DNA of 64,000 nucleotides from the NCBI GenBank assembly GCA_965231765.1, contig OZ246887.1:3782001-3846000 (forward strand), written 5' to 3'. Source of the stretch: JAAXHF01 sp963665955 (GTDB lineage: Bacteria > Desulfobacterota > Binatia > Bin18). The translations under genes and the position numbers were made by a program. Numbering within the stretch: the first letter of the stretch is position 1; every line of letters begins with the position of its first letter. Below, piece by piece: positions 8,055-16,810 of this stretch. The notes below the pieces were generated by a model that ran no database searches, had not been told where the DNA came from, and saw nothing but the letters and a program-made list of their open reading frames with translations.

Positions 8055-8924
8055 TCATATCTGTAACTTCCACGTAGCACCATTCGGAACAATTCTGCCA
8101 CCCGTCGGTGCCAAGAAATGAGCTGCCAGGACGATCACGTCTTGCTCTGAATATGTCTCCAGAAATCTCCGCCGGGTTGCAGCGGATTCGGGCGGGTTCA
8201 CACAGAACCCACTGTTCCACTGCGGCTCTGAGCACTGGACGGGGTGATGCATGATATCGCCGGTCATAATCGCCCGTTTCCCACTTGATTGAAGATGCAA
8301 GAACACATGACCTGGGGTATGTCCCGGAGACGGCTCTAAATGCAACTCGTCGTCAATCTGGTGATCGCCTGCAACTAATTCCGCCTTACCAGCTTCGACA
8401 ATCGGTACGACGCTGTCGGCAATTGAACCCCCATCAGCCGCGTTATCACGCCCGCTTTCATATTCGCCCTTCCAGAACTCCCATTCCTTTTTGGCAAACA
8501 GATACGTAGCGTTGGGGAAGGTCGGCACCCACTTGCCATCTTGGAGTCGGGTGTTCCAACCGACATGGTCGAGATGCAGATGTGTACACAGCACATAATC
8601 AACCTGCTCTGGCGCGATTCCCATTGCAGCCAGGTCTTGGAGATAGGAGCCGTTTAACATATTCCAAGCTGGGAAATTCGCCCGCTGCTTGTCATTGCCG
8701 ATGCAGGTGTCAACCAAGATGGTGTGATGACGTGTCTGTATCACATAGGTCTGAATACTCATTTTGAGCGTGCCGTCTTCAGCCACAAAATTTGGTGCCA
8801 GCCAGTGTGTATGTTTGGCCATGCTCTCAGGATTCGCTCCAGGGATCAGCATCTGAGGCTTCATGAGCGGCCCTTCCATTTCGACTAGGCGCGCAATGTT
8901 GATTTCGCCAAGATTCATACTCAT
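8055..8924 (-). CDS. Metallo-beta-lactamase-fold hydrolase
   Basis: A 289-residue MBL-fold protein with the dinuclear-metal motif THLHLDHVGW (His 115, His 117, Asp 119, His 120), a further His in SPGHTPGHV and a metal-bridging Asp in IMTGDIMHH. This set of residues, with the long N-terminal segment, fits the lactonase/arylsulfatase-like MBL group rather than a beta-lactamase. No signal peptide is seen, so a cytoplasmic site is expected. Likely a hydrolytic step in the surrounding catabolic cluster. Confidence 0.88.
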   Translation of the reverse strand: MSMNLGEINIARLVEMEGPLMKPQMLIPGANPESMAKHTHWLAPNFVAEDGTLKMSIQTYVIQTRHHTILVDTCIGNDKQRANFPAWNMLNGSYLQDLAAMGIAPEQVDYVLCTHLHLDHVGWNTRLQDGKWVPTFPNATYLFAKKEWEFWKGEYESGRDNAADGGSIADSVVPIVEAGKAELVAGDHQIDDELHLEPSPGHTPGHVFLHLQSSGKRAIMTGDIMHHPVQCSEPQWNSGFCVNPPESAATRRRFLETYSEQDVIVLAAHFLAPTGGRIVPNGATWKLQI

Positions 8925-8954
8925 CTGTCCCTCCTCTTTTATGATCAGAAAATA

Positions 8955-9971
8955 TTACGCAGCAAAGGCTTCTATGATTTTCCGCCAGCGTTTATCATGC
9001 ACTCCCGGCGGATCAGGGTGATAAAAGGCGACCCGATCGAGGAGGCCGTCATAGCGCTCCTTCAGGAGGGCTGGGATCTCCTCGGGAGAGCCGGTCAGCG
9101 TATACTCGTCGAGCATTTCATCGGTGATGTCCTTGGCCATTGCCTCCCACTCACCTTTGGCCGCTTTTTCATTCAAGGCCAGACACACATCACCCCAACC
9201 GTGGACATCAAGCACTGGCTTATAGGTCCGGGTCGAGGCGTAGAAGGACATCTTGCTGCGGACTTGTTCCCGCGTGGCGTCAATCTCTTTTTGGCTGTCC
9301 CCCATAATAACAAACGAGGAGCTGGAGACGACAACGTCCTTGCGACTCCGTCCAGCCTGCTGCGCCCCGTGTTCAATTTGCGGAATGACACATTCACGCA
9401 GAAACTTGGCCGAATGAAACGGATGGGCATGAAAGCCATCACACAGTTCGCCAGCTAAACGACAGATGTATGGATTCACTCCAGCAATATAAATCGGGAC
9501 ATACGGGTGCTCAATTTTTCCAGGGTTAAAGGCTGGAGTCATCAGCGTATGATTGAAAAACTTGCCTTGGAATTTGAGTGGGGTGTCGTTTTGCCAGCAG
9601 TCCCAAATGGCCCGCAAGGCTTGCACGATCTCGCGCAGTTTTGGTCCCGGTGATTCCCACGGTACGCTATAGCGACGCTGGTTATGGCCTTTGACTTGGG
9701 TGCCCAGGCCAAGAATAAACCGGCCGTTTGACGCCTTCTGTAAATCCCAGGCTGTGTAGGCGAGTGACATTGGACTGCGGGGAAAGGAGAGGGCAATCGC
9801 AGTGCCTAGCTTGAGGCGGCTAGTTGCCGTTGCCGCAACAGCTAATGGCAGAAACGGATCATGTTTGTTTTCCATCGTCCAGGCCGCGTCGAAGCCGACC
9901 TCTTCGGCATAGCGGACTATTTCAATCGCTTCGTTCAGTGAGTTTGCAGTCATCAGGGTATCGAGTTTCAT
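8955..9971 (-). CDS. LLM-class oxidoreductase (TIGR03617-like, possibly F420-dependent)
   Basis: A 338-residue luciferase-like barrel protein starting MKLDTLMTANSL. Features such as EEVGFDAAWTMENKHDPFLPLA, GTAIALSFPRSP and LGLGTQVKGHNQRRY match the TIGR03617 subgroup predicted to use F420 or FMN. An AAGGAGAG sequence upstream of the ATG at 9971 supports this start over one at 10052. It is the first gene of the minus-strand cluster that runs to 4836 and would provide the initial oxidation or reduction. Cofactor and substrate are not determinable here. Confidence 0.85.
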   Translation of the reverse strand: MKLDTLMTANSLNEAIEIVRYAEEVGFDAAWTMENKHDPFLPLAVAATATSRLKLGTAIALSFPRSPMSLAYTAWDLQKASNGRFILGLGTQVKGHNQRRYSVPWESPGPKLREIVQALRAIWDCWQNDTPLKFQGKFFNHTLMTPAFNPGKIEHPYVPIYIAGVNPYICRLAGELCDGFHAHPFHSAKFLRECVIPQIEHGAQQAGRSRKDVVVSSSSFVIMGDSQKEIDATREQVRSKMSFYASTRTYKPVLDVHGWGDVCLALNEKAAKGEWEAMAKDITDEMLDEYTLTGSPEEIPALLKERYDGLLDRVAFYHPDPPGVHDKRWRKIIEAFAA

Positions 9972-10087
9972 GCCGGCTCTCCTTATCTCCGTCTGGTCCA
10001 ACTCGTGTACAGAATGCAGCGTGAGACAAGCATACGCTTGAGTGGAAATCAACGCCAGCAGAGTATTCCCCTAACATAGGAGTGATG

Positions 10088-11080
10088 ATGCACCCAAAGC
10101 GCTCTGTACCTGTTCCATTGACAGGTCAATGGAACCCCGAGATAACTGCTCCCTTGGAGCTACATACTATGAAAAAATCCTTACAGTCCTTGATCTATCC
10201 GTATGCTACGTCTGAATTTTTTGAGCATTACGAAGGAAATACTCCTCTCGTTATTCATGATTTGGGAGAAAGTATTCGTGAGCTGACAGCGCTTCCTTTT
10301 TTAGCCTCTTTAGAAACCTTACTCGCTTCTTGGCCGAAGAAGGTCGACGCCTATCTGCCGGGTATTGCAGACGAGGACAACGCGATAGCAATAACAACAC
10401 AGGAGGCGCTCACCCATTTTGAAAATGGCAGGGGACTTCTTTTTAACGATATCAATACTATTGCTCCTGTATTACAAAGGTGGCTCGAATCGCTCAAGTA
10501 TGAGCTCGGTCTTTCGTCCCTGACGTATGCTCGAAACCTCGTGTATGCGACTCCTGCGGGGCAGGGGACCGCACCTCATTTTGACCAGAATATAAATTTT
10601 GTCCTACAAATTCATGGCACAAAAAAATGGTGGGTGGCTCCCAATCAACATGTGGAAGGCCCTCTGAGCAGATATACGATTGGTCTTCCAATTGATCCAG
10701 AACTCGGCAGTTATACGAAGAGGGCGATGCCTGAGCAGTTTCCGGATAATGGCGCAGAATTTGTGTTACAACCAGGCTCGCTTCTTTTTGTGCCACGCGG
10801 CGCCTGGCATAAAACCGAGGCGCTTACGGATGCGCTCTCCCTCAATTTTACATTCAGCGCGCCTACTTGGATTGATATTGTAACAGCTACCCTGCGAGGG
10901 CGTCTTGCCCAGTCAAGTGAATGGCGAGAAACAGCAAACTTTGTGAGGGATAAAGAGCGTGTTCATGAGGCCATGGAGAAATTGGACGCATTACTCTCAG
11001 ACTTGGCCCAAGATATCCCCAATTGGACTGCTGCTGATATTTTAGGGACGACCGAGGCAGGGCAATGGCCTTTCGAATAA
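10088..11080 (+). CDS. JmjC/cupin-type 2-oxoglutarate Fe(II) oxygenase
   Basis: A 330-residue protein with a double-stranded beta-helix. The Fe(II) ligands appear as HFD (His 164, Asp 166) and the distal His in RGAWHKTE (about 241), in the contexts APHFDQNINFVLQIHGTKKWW and QPGSLLFVPRGAWH that typify Cupin_4/ribosomal-oxygenase-like proteins. Homologues hydroxylate protein side chains, including ribosomal proteins, or act on peptide substrates in biosynthesis. AGGAG at 10078-10082 gives a 5-nt spacer to the ATG at 10088, favouring it over the GTG (10082) and ATG (10085). It is followed by an LLM oxidoreductase gene in the same direction. Confidence 0.8.
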   Translation: MHPKRSVPVPLTGQWNPEITAPLELHTMKKSLQSLIYPYATSEFFEHYEGNTPLVIHDLGESIRELTALPFLASLETLLASWPKKVDAYLPGIADEDNAIAITTQEALTHFENGRGLLFNDINTIAPVLQRWLESLKYELGLSSLTYARNLVYATPAGQGTAPHFDQNINFVLQIHGTKKWWVAPNQHVEGPLSRYTIGLPIDPELGSYTKRAMPEQFPDNGAEFVLQPGSLLFVPRGAWHKTEALTDALSLNFTFSAPTWIDIVTATLRGRLAQSSEWRETANFVRDKERVHEAMEKLDALLSDLAQDIPNWTAADILGTTEAGQWPFE

Positions 11081-11193
11081 TGCTTATCTCCTCTCCTTCT
11101 TGTTTGGATCATTGCTAGGCGGGTGATACTCGCTTTCCTTGCCAGCTTGCACTCGTCGTTATAAGACAAATGCAACAAAAAAGGAGAATAGAC

Positions 11194-12129
11194 ATGGCAA
11201 CTGGCGATACTCCGTGCGGATTCGCAATTCCTCAAGTTTTTCCGGGCTCTGGTCAAGACGCTAAAGTAGACATGCAATTTGTCCGTGACTTTGTGCAAAA
11301 GGCAGAAACGCTGGACTATGACAGTTTGTGGGTACAGGAAACAATTCTCAGCGACTTCTCGATTCTTGAGCCGGTAACGCTGCTGACGTATGTGGCAGCC
11401 GTTACGTCCAAGCTGAAACTTGGCACGTCGGTCATGCTCACCACGCTGCGCAACCCGCTCCAACTCGCCAAAGCGCTGTCGAGTCTCGATCAGATGTCTG
11501 CTGGCCGGTTGATTGTCGGTATTGGCGGTGGCGGACACATTTCAGAGACGCTCTTTGGCTACTCAAAAGAACACCGTATGCGCCGTTTTGTCGAAGGCAT
11601 TGAGGTCATGAGAGCTCTGTGGACCGAACCCCAAGCCAATTACACCGGGACCTTCTGGCAGCTGAAGGATGCAGCTATGGAACCAAAACCTGTGCAGAAA
11701 CCGCACCCGCCAATTTGGTTCGGTGCCCGATCGGAATCAGCTCTACGCCGAGCGGTGCGGCAGGGTGATGGCTGGATGGGCGCGGGCTCCTCTTCGAGCG
11801 CCGATTTTGTCAAACAGTATGGCCAGATTCAACGCTTTTTGGATGAATCTCAACGTGATCCAGCCAGCTTTACTATTTCAAAGCGAATGTACATTGCCGT
11901 AGACAATGATCGAGATCGGGCAGAGCGACGTCTGCGCGAATGGTTCGGTATGCGCTACAAGAATGCCGATATGGGCTCACAGGTCTCGGTTTGGGGCAGT
12001 CGGCAGGAGTGTATTGACAAGCTCGGCGCGGTTGTTCAAGCCGGGGCGCAGCATCTCATGATTAACCCAGCTTTTGATGACATGGAGCAGTTGGAGATCG
12101 TGGCACAGGATATTGTGCCGCATGTGTAA
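11194..12129 (+). CDS. LLM-class flavin-dependent oxidoreductase
   Basis: A 311-residue luciferase-like TIM-barrel enzyme. Typical segments are AETLDYDSLWVQE, SKLKLGTSVMLTTLRNPLQLAK, LDQMSAGRLIVGIGGGG, KPVQKPHPPIWFGARSESALRRA and a C-terminal GAQHLMINPAFD. The start at 11194 follows an AAAAAGGAG site. It is shorter than the other LLM paralogues of the window (338-409 residues) and belongs to a different subgroup. It may be co-transcribed with the JmjC gene upstream (113-bp gap). Confidence 0.85.
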   Translation: MATGDTPCGFAIPQVFPGSGQDAKVDMQFVRDFVQKAETLDYDSLWVQETILSDFSILEPVTLLTYVAAVTSKLKLGTSVMLTTLRNPLQLAKALSSLDQMSAGRLIVGIGGGGHISETLFGYSKEHRMRRFVEGIEVMRALWTEPQANYTGTFWQLKDAAMEPKPVQKPHPPIWFGARSESALRRAVRQGDGWMGAGSSSSADFVKQYGQIQRFLDESQRDPASFTISKRMYIAVDNDRDRAERRLREWFGMRYKNADMGSQVSVWGSRQECIDKLGAVVQAGAQHLMINPAFDDMEQLEIVAQDIVPHV

Positions 12130-12144
12130 GCGTTTCAGGCGAGC

Positions 12145-12162
12145 GCGGGCCTCCGTGCCCGC
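12145..12162. repeat. REP-like palindrome
   Basis: GCGGGC-ctccgt-GCCCGC followed by CCCTAC lies between the converging LLM gene and the TerC gene. The loop (CTCCGT) is the reverse complement of the ACGGAG loop of the element near 44743, so both copies are the same sequence in opposite orientation. It may also act as a bidirectional terminator. Confidence 0.65.
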
Positions 12163-12164
12163 CC

Positions 12165-13151
12165 CTACTTCATCCCCGACGCCGAAATCTTTTTGTTATC
12201 CCCGCTCGCAAGCGGCTGAGGCACGATCTGTGCTTCTGCATGCTTGGGTGGGAAGAGTAACGAGGCAATGACTGAAATCGTTAAAATCCCAGCAATCACG
12301 CCAAGTGAAGTTCCAATCGGGATTTTGTAGATATCGACCAGCAGCATCTTGACCCCAACAAAGCTCAGGACAAACCCGAGCCCATAGCGCAGATACACAA
12401 ACAGGTCGATGATACCCGCAATCAGAAAATACAGGGCACGCAAGCCAAGGACAGCAAAGACGTTTGAGGTATAGACAATAAACGGATCGTCGGTCACCGC
12501 AAAAATAGCCGGGATCGAATCAATGGCAAAGATCAGGTCCGTACTTTCTATAATGACCAGGACGACCAGGAGCGGAGTCGCAAAACGTTTGCCGTCCCGG
12601 AGGACCACAAAGCTCTGGCCCTCATATCCTTCGGAGATTGGCATGAACCGCCGTAGCAGTCTGATCGCTGGATTATTCTCCGGATCTGCCTGCTCTTCTT
12701 CTTTGGCTAGCATTCTTATGCCGGTAAAGACTAGGAACGCCCCGAACACATAGATGATCCAGTAAAAATTGTGCAGCAGCACCGCGCCGACCCCAATAAA
12801 GAAGCCGCGCATGACAAGCGCACCCAGGATGCCCCAAAGTAGTACCCGGTGCTGGTAGATGGCCGGAACAGAAAAATACGAGAACACCAGTAAGAAGACG
12901 AAGATATTATCAACGCTCAAGGACTTTTCAATCAGATAGCCAGCCAGGAACTCGAGTGCCCGCTCTTTGCCGTAGAAATAGTAGATACCCGCGTTAAACA
13001 GCATTGCCAGGCTGATCCACAGGACAGTCCACAGGGCGGCTTCCTTTTTGGAGACGACATGCGCGTGGCGATGAAAGACCCCCAGATCGAGGATCAGCAT
13101 GCTCAGTACAATGGCCGTAAAAGCGACCCACATCCATAGACTTACTTCCAT
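12165..13151 (-). CDS. TerC/Alx family integral membrane protein
   Basis: A 328-residue polytopic membrane protein with about nine hydrophobic segments. The family hallmarks are the SLSVDNIFVFLLVFSYF segment (Asp in a membrane helix) and VIIESTDLIFAIDSIPAIFAVT. TerC/Alx proteins are associated with manganese homeostasis, metal loading of exported enzymes and tellurite resistance. No yybP-ykoY riboswitch precedes it, as the gene sits 15 bp behind purC. The C-terminal 30 residues are polar and poorly conserved. Confidence 0.9.
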   Translation of the reverse strand: MEVSLWMWVAFTAIVLSMLILDLGVFHRHAHVVSKKEAALWTVLWISLAMLFNAGIYYFYGKERALEFLAGYLIEKSLSVDNIFVFLLVFSYFSVPAIYQHRVLLWGILGALVMRGFFIGVGAVLLHNFYWIIYVFGAFLVFTGIRMLAKEEEQADPENNPAIRLLRRFMPISEGYEGQSFVVLRDGKRFATPLLVVLVIIESTDLIFAIDSIPAIFAVTDDPFIVYTSNVFAVLGLRALYFLIAGIIDLFVYLRYGLGFVLSFVGVKMLLVDIYKIPIGTSLGVIAGILTISVIASLLFPPKHAEAQIVPQPLASGDNKKISASGMK

Positions 13152-13166
13152 GACCTGCTCCGCTTC

Positions 13167-14051
13167 CTAGCCACTCATCAGATGGGCAGTGATTTCTTGA
13201 TAGCGCGCGGCGGCCCGCGCGATAATTTCCGGGGGCAGGTGCGGCGCTGGCGGCTTTTTGTCCCAATTGATCGACAGCAAATAGTCGCGAATGATTTGCT
13301 TGTCGTAGCTGTCTTGGGAGGCGCCAGGTTGGTAGATATCCGCTCGCCAGAAGCGCGACGAATCTGGAGTAAAGACTTCGTCAATGAGGATCAGCTGCCC
13401 GTCTTTCATACCAAACTCAAACTTGGTATCGGCCAGCAGAAATCCCTTTGTCTTGGCCAAGGCCAGCGCATGGCGGTAGAGGGCTAAACTCACATCGCGC
13501 ACCTGTTCAGCCAGGGGTGCGCCAATCAGCTCTTCAACCTTATCAAATGAGATGTTCTCGTCATGCTCGCCTTCCGGCGCTTTGGTCGATGGGGTGAAGA
13601 TGGGCTCTGGCAGCTCTTCGCTTTCACGTAGCCCTGCTGGGAGTGGAATGCCACACACACTTTGTGTTTTGCCATACTCCTTCCAGCCCGACCCCGCCAG
13701 ATAGCCACGCACGATGCATTCAACCGGCAGTGGTTCTGCCTTTTCGACCAGCATCGTGCGGCCAGCCAGCTGGTCTCGATACGGCTGACACACGGCTGGA
13801 AAGTCCTCCACATCAACCGAGATCAGATGATGCGGCACGAGCTCGGACAGCTGATTAAACCAAAACCGTGATACTTGGGTCAGGACTTGGCCTTTGCCAG
13901 GAATGCCATCGGGTAAGACAACGTCAAAGGCAGACACCCGGTCGGTGGCCACAATCAGCAGATACGCGTCCGTCTCATAAATATCCCGCACCTTGCCGCG
14001 TCGGGGGGCGGGGAGTCCGTCAATACTGGTCTCTAAGACAATGTCACTCAT
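13167..14051 (-). CDS. purC: Phosphoribosylaminoimidazole-succinocarboxamide synthase (SAICAR synthetase)
   Basis: Joins CAIR and aspartate using ATP in purine biosynthesis. The 294-residue protein is the longer, yeast-Ade1-like form. It shows RRGKVRDIYET (residues near 15-25), ATDRVSAFDVVLPDGIPGKG, ECIVRGYLAGSGWKEY, STKAPEGEHDENIS and LLADTKFEFG followed by DEVFTPDSSRFW, which together carry the ATP and substrate contacts. The ATG at 14051 was chosen over a GTG two codons upstream. It lies downstream of purE in the same direction, with a gap of about 115 bp. Confidence 0.96.
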   Translation of the reverse strand: MSDIVLETSIDGLPAPRRGKVRDIYETDAYLLIVATDRVSAFDVVLPDGIPGKGQVLTQVSRFWFNQLSELVPHHLISVDVEDFPAVCQPYRDQLAGRTMLVEKAEPLPVECIVRGYLAGSGWKEYGKTQSVCGIPLPAGLRESEELPEPIFTPSTKAPEGEHDENISFDKVEELIGAPLAEQVRDVSLALYRHALALAKTKGFLLADTKFEFGMKDGQLILIDEVFTPDSSRFWRADIYQPGASQDSYDKQIIRDYLLSINWDKKPPAPHLPPEIIARAAARYQEITAHLMSG

Positions 14052-14166
14052 ATACACGCTCTCTGTGTTTTCATGCTCTGCCTATGGCAGTGTGTCCACT
14101 CCCAGGCGTACTATCCTTCATTCATCTGGCAGACAGGCGAGCAGGACCAGATAGACCCAGACAGGA

Positions 14167-14649
14167 TTAGAGCTGCTGCTCCAGCACCTTGGCTGCTTGG
14201 CGTTCACGATGGGCTTTCAAGCGGCCACACAATTCGGCATCTGATACAGACAGAATTTGGGCGGCCAGCAGACCGGCATTGGCTGCACCAGCATCACCAA
14301 TGGCCAAGCTGGCAACAGGAATACCTTTCGGCATCTGAACGATAGACAGCAGCGAGTCCATACCGTTTAAGGCTTTGGACTGCATCGGTACCCCCAAAAC
14401 CGGCAGCAATGTTTGCGAGGCAATCACCCCACCCAAATGGGCAGCGCCACCTGCTCCAGCAATAAACACACACACGCCACGTGCCTCAGCATCTTTGACA
14501 TAGGCGGCAAGGGCATCTGGAGTACGATGGGCGGATAAGATCCGATTTTCATGCGGAACGTTGAGTTCGGTGAGCATATCACTAGCTTGGCGCATGCAGT
14601 CCCAATCGCTTTTACTACCCATGATAATTGCTACACGTGGCTGTGGCAT
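14167..14649 (-). CDS. purE: N5-carboxyaminoimidazole ribonucleotide mutase
   Basis: Class I PurE, 160 residues. It converts N5-CAIR to CAIR, the substrate of PurC encoded next. Motifs are VAIIMGSKSDWD at the N-terminus, the active-site SAHRTPD, FIAGAGGAAHLGGV and PVLGVPMQSKALNGMDSLLSIVQMPKGIPVA, all intact. The open frame extends further upstream into the CoA-transferase gene, but the ATG at 14649 has an AGGAAAGGAAG ribosome-binding site and matches the family's N-terminus. No purK is adjacent. Confidence 0.96.
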   Translation of the reverse strand: MPQPRVAIIMGSKSDWDCMRQASDMLTELNVPHENRILSAHRTPDALAAYVKDAEARGVCVFIAGAGGAAHLGGVIASQTLLPVLGVPMQSKALNGMDSLLSIVQMPKGIPVASLAIGDAGAANAGLLAAQILSVSDAELCGRLKAHRERQAAKVLEQQL

Positions 14650-14705
14650 GCCAACTTCCTTTCCTCGCTGAATAGAAGGGCGGTTCGTGGACCGTCCTTC
14701 TTCTT

Positions 14706-15926
14706 TCAAATCACACCGTCTTGTACAAGCCCGGCAAGCTGTTCTGGGCTGAGTCCCAACTCGTGAGTGAAGATCTCTGCATTGTGTTCGCCCAACAACG
14801 GTGGCCGGCGAGAAATTCGCCACGGCGTCTTGGTGAAAAAGAATGGGCCGCCAGGATACTGAAAAGAACGGCCGAGTTCGGGGTGCTCGATCTCAGAGAA
14901 GAATCCGCGCTCTTTCAGCTGTGGATCATAAACAAGCGCTTCAGGCGGACGGACCATGGCATACGGAATGCGCCGCTGCTGGGCACCTTCCATCAGCTCG
15001 GCTACGCTATAGTCTTTAGCCCAGTCATCAAGCATATCAAACAGATTCTCGGCATTCTCCTTGCGATATTGCAGGTCTTCCCAGTCTGGGTTGTCTAAAC
15101 TGTGACGCTGGTCTTGGCCCTTGCCGTCGCCCTTGACCCACTCAACAAGAGAGGTCCAGTCACCCAAGGAGCAATGCATCACATAGCCGTCTTTACACTG
15201 CGCGACCCGGAAGTAGCGGCTCCAGTGTAAGCTGCCACGTCGGGTCTCAATGCCTAAACCTTGGTGGTAATACGGCGAGACCTGCTCAACTGCTCCAGCC
15301 ACCGCCTCTTGCAAGCTGATATCAACCCACTGACCCTCACCAATGCTATCACGCGCCCACAGGGCAGACATGGTGCCAATCGCCGCAAAAAAGGCGGCAC
15401 TATGGTACGCCTGCAAGCCGAAACCACGCAGCGGTGGCTCGTCAGGGAAACCATTGACGTACACCATGCCGCCTAAAGCTTCAGCAACTGTGTCAGAGGT
15501 CTTGTAGTCTTTATACGGTCCGGTTTGGCCAAAGGGCGTGATTGAGGTGAGCACGAGCCCAGGATTGAGGCGTTTCAGTTCTTCGTAGCTCAGGCCCAGA
15601 TCGGCCAATGTCCCTGGAGTAGACGATTCGATAACAACATCAACATTCGCGGCGAGTTGTTTGAATAGCTCCTGACCTGCGAGTTGATTCAGATTGAGTG
15701 TCATGCCGCGTTTACTGGTGTTATAAAACCAGTACAGCAGGCTCCGTTCACGGTGGGGAGGACCATCCAGGAACGGTCCGATATCACGCATCGCGTCCCC
15801 GCTTGGTGGCTCGATTTTAATGACATCGGCACCCATATCGCCCATCAGTTTAGCACACAGAGCGCCTTTGAGGTCAGTCAAGTCGAGCACCCGGAGATCA
15901 GACAGGGCGGAGGCAGGGTCGTTCAT
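14706..15926 (-). CDS. CaiB/BaiF-family protein with catalytic Asp replaced by Tyr
   Basis: A 406-residue family III CoA-transferase-like protein with the CoA-binding N-terminus (LRVLDLTDLKGALCAKLMGDMGADVIKIEPP), SITPFGQTGP and a full-length C-terminal domain ending in LLGEHNAEIFTHELGLS. In active enzymes an Asp sits about ten residues before the AAIG segment; here the aligned residue is Tyr (about 174, in GFGLQAYHSAAFFAAIG). Asp-lacking members occur as non-catalytic subunits of heteromeric CoA-transferases, so a partner would be expected, but no second family member is adjacent. Its neighbours are purE and a polysaccharide deacetylase. Confidence 0.85.
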   Translation of the reverse strand: MNDPASALSDLRVLDLTDLKGALCAKLMGDMGADVIKIEPPSGDAMRDIGPFLDGPPHRERSLLYWFYNTSKRGMTLNLNQLAGQELFKQLAANVDVVIESSTPGTLADLGLSYEELKRLNPGLVLTSITPFGQTGPYKDYKTSDTVAEALGGMVYVNGFPDEPPLRGFGLQAYHSAAFFAAIGTMSALWARDSIGEGQWVDISLQEAVAGAVEQVSPYYHQGLGIETRRGSLHWSRYFRVAQCKDGYVMHCSLGDWTSLVEWVKGDGKGQDQRHSLDNPDWEDLQYRKENAENLFDMLDDWAKDYSVAELMEGAQQRRIPYAMVRPPEALVYDPQLKERGFFSEIEHPELGRSFQYPGGPFFFTKTPWRISRRPPLLGEHNAEIFTHELGLSPEQLAGLVQDGVI

Positions 15927-15940
15927 AGTCTGGCTTTCTT

Positions 15941-16789
15941 TTACTCAGTCCTGGCCAGCGGATGGGCCTGCTTCCACTCTGTGGCAACTTGGCCCATAGT
16001 TTTGAACGTCACGCCTTCGTGCTCTTGCATGTATTCGATTAATTTTTCAAGCATCAAGATCCGATGGCCACGACCGATGACTTGTGGGTGCATAGTGAGA
16101 GTAAAGACGCCCTCGCCGATACGATCATACAGAAAGTCAAAGTCAGCCGCCCAAATCTGATACACCTCATCTGGTGTGCGTAAGCCAACATGCTTGGCTG
16201 GCCAATGAATGTTAAAATACGGCCAATCATCGAGACTCCAGTCCATTGGAAATTCAAGCACATCAACTTCTTTGCCAAAGACGTAGGGCGCGTCGGTCCG
16301 CATTTCATCGCCGATGCGGCAATAGTACGGCGTAAAGTCATCAGCCATCATGCTGGAGTCGTATACAAAGCCGTACTCCAAGAGCAGACTCAGCGTAACC
16401 GGGCTGACATCCGCAGCTGGAGAACGATAGCCAATAGGCACTTTCCCGGTTACATGCTGCAAACAGGCGATGCCACGCTCAAGAATCTGGCGTTCTTCTT
16501 CGGGGGACAGCGAACGAGGATTTTCATGGCAATAGCCGTGATGGCCAAGTTCGTGCCCGGCGTCGACGATACGCTGCACACTGTCAGGAAATGTTTCAGC
16601 CGTATGCCCAGGGACAAACCACGAGGCTGGGATGTCATAACGGCTGAGCACGTCGAGTATGCGCTGCGCGCCGACTTTGCCAAACTCACCCCGCGAGAGC
16701 GTACTAGGAGATTTTGTCCGGAATGATCCAGTCCAGACGGACACGCCATCGAAATCGAAGGATAGACAAACAGAGATATTTTTGGACAT
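15941..16789 (-). CDS. Polysaccharide deacetylase family protein (CE4; HpPgdA/PuuE-like)
   Basis: A 282-residue NodB-homology hydrolase. The catalytic pair is in SFDFDG near residue 10-15, metal-binding histidines are in GHELGHHGYCHENP, and YRSPAADVSP and FTLTMHPQVIGRG follow. The lack of a signal peptide, the length and the HHGYCHE motif resemble the cytoplasmic CE4 subgroup that includes HpPgdA and allantoinase-like PuuE, which act on small amides as well as on sugars. It lies 21 bp after viaA on the same strand. A metal-dependent deacetylase or amidase is a safe call; the substrate is unknown. Confidence 0.87.
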   Translation of the reverse strand: MSKNISVCLSFDFDGVSVWTGSFRTKSPSTLSRGEFGKVGAQRILDVLSRYDIPASWFVPGHTAETFPDSVQRIVDAGHELGHHGYCHENPRSLSPEEERQILERGIACLQHVTGKVPIGYRSPAADVSPVTLSLLLEYGFVYDSSMMADDFTPYYCRIGDEMRTDAPYVFGKEVDVLEFPMDWSLDDWPYFNIHWPAKHVGLRTPDEVYQIWAADFDFLYDRIGEGVFTLTMHPQVIGRGHRILMLEKLIEYMQEHEGVTFKTMGQVATEWKQAHPLARTE

Positions 16790-16810
16790 AGGAGGTCTCT
16801 CCCGACAGAC

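Noticed and set aside
13152..13166. yybP-ykoY manganese riboswitch before the TerC gene
   Set aside because: Only 15 bp separate it from purC, so there is no room for a riboswitch.
14650..14823. N-terminal extension of purE
   Set aside because: It overlaps the CoA-transferase gene and has no similarity to PurE; the ATG at 14649 has a good ribosome-binding site.
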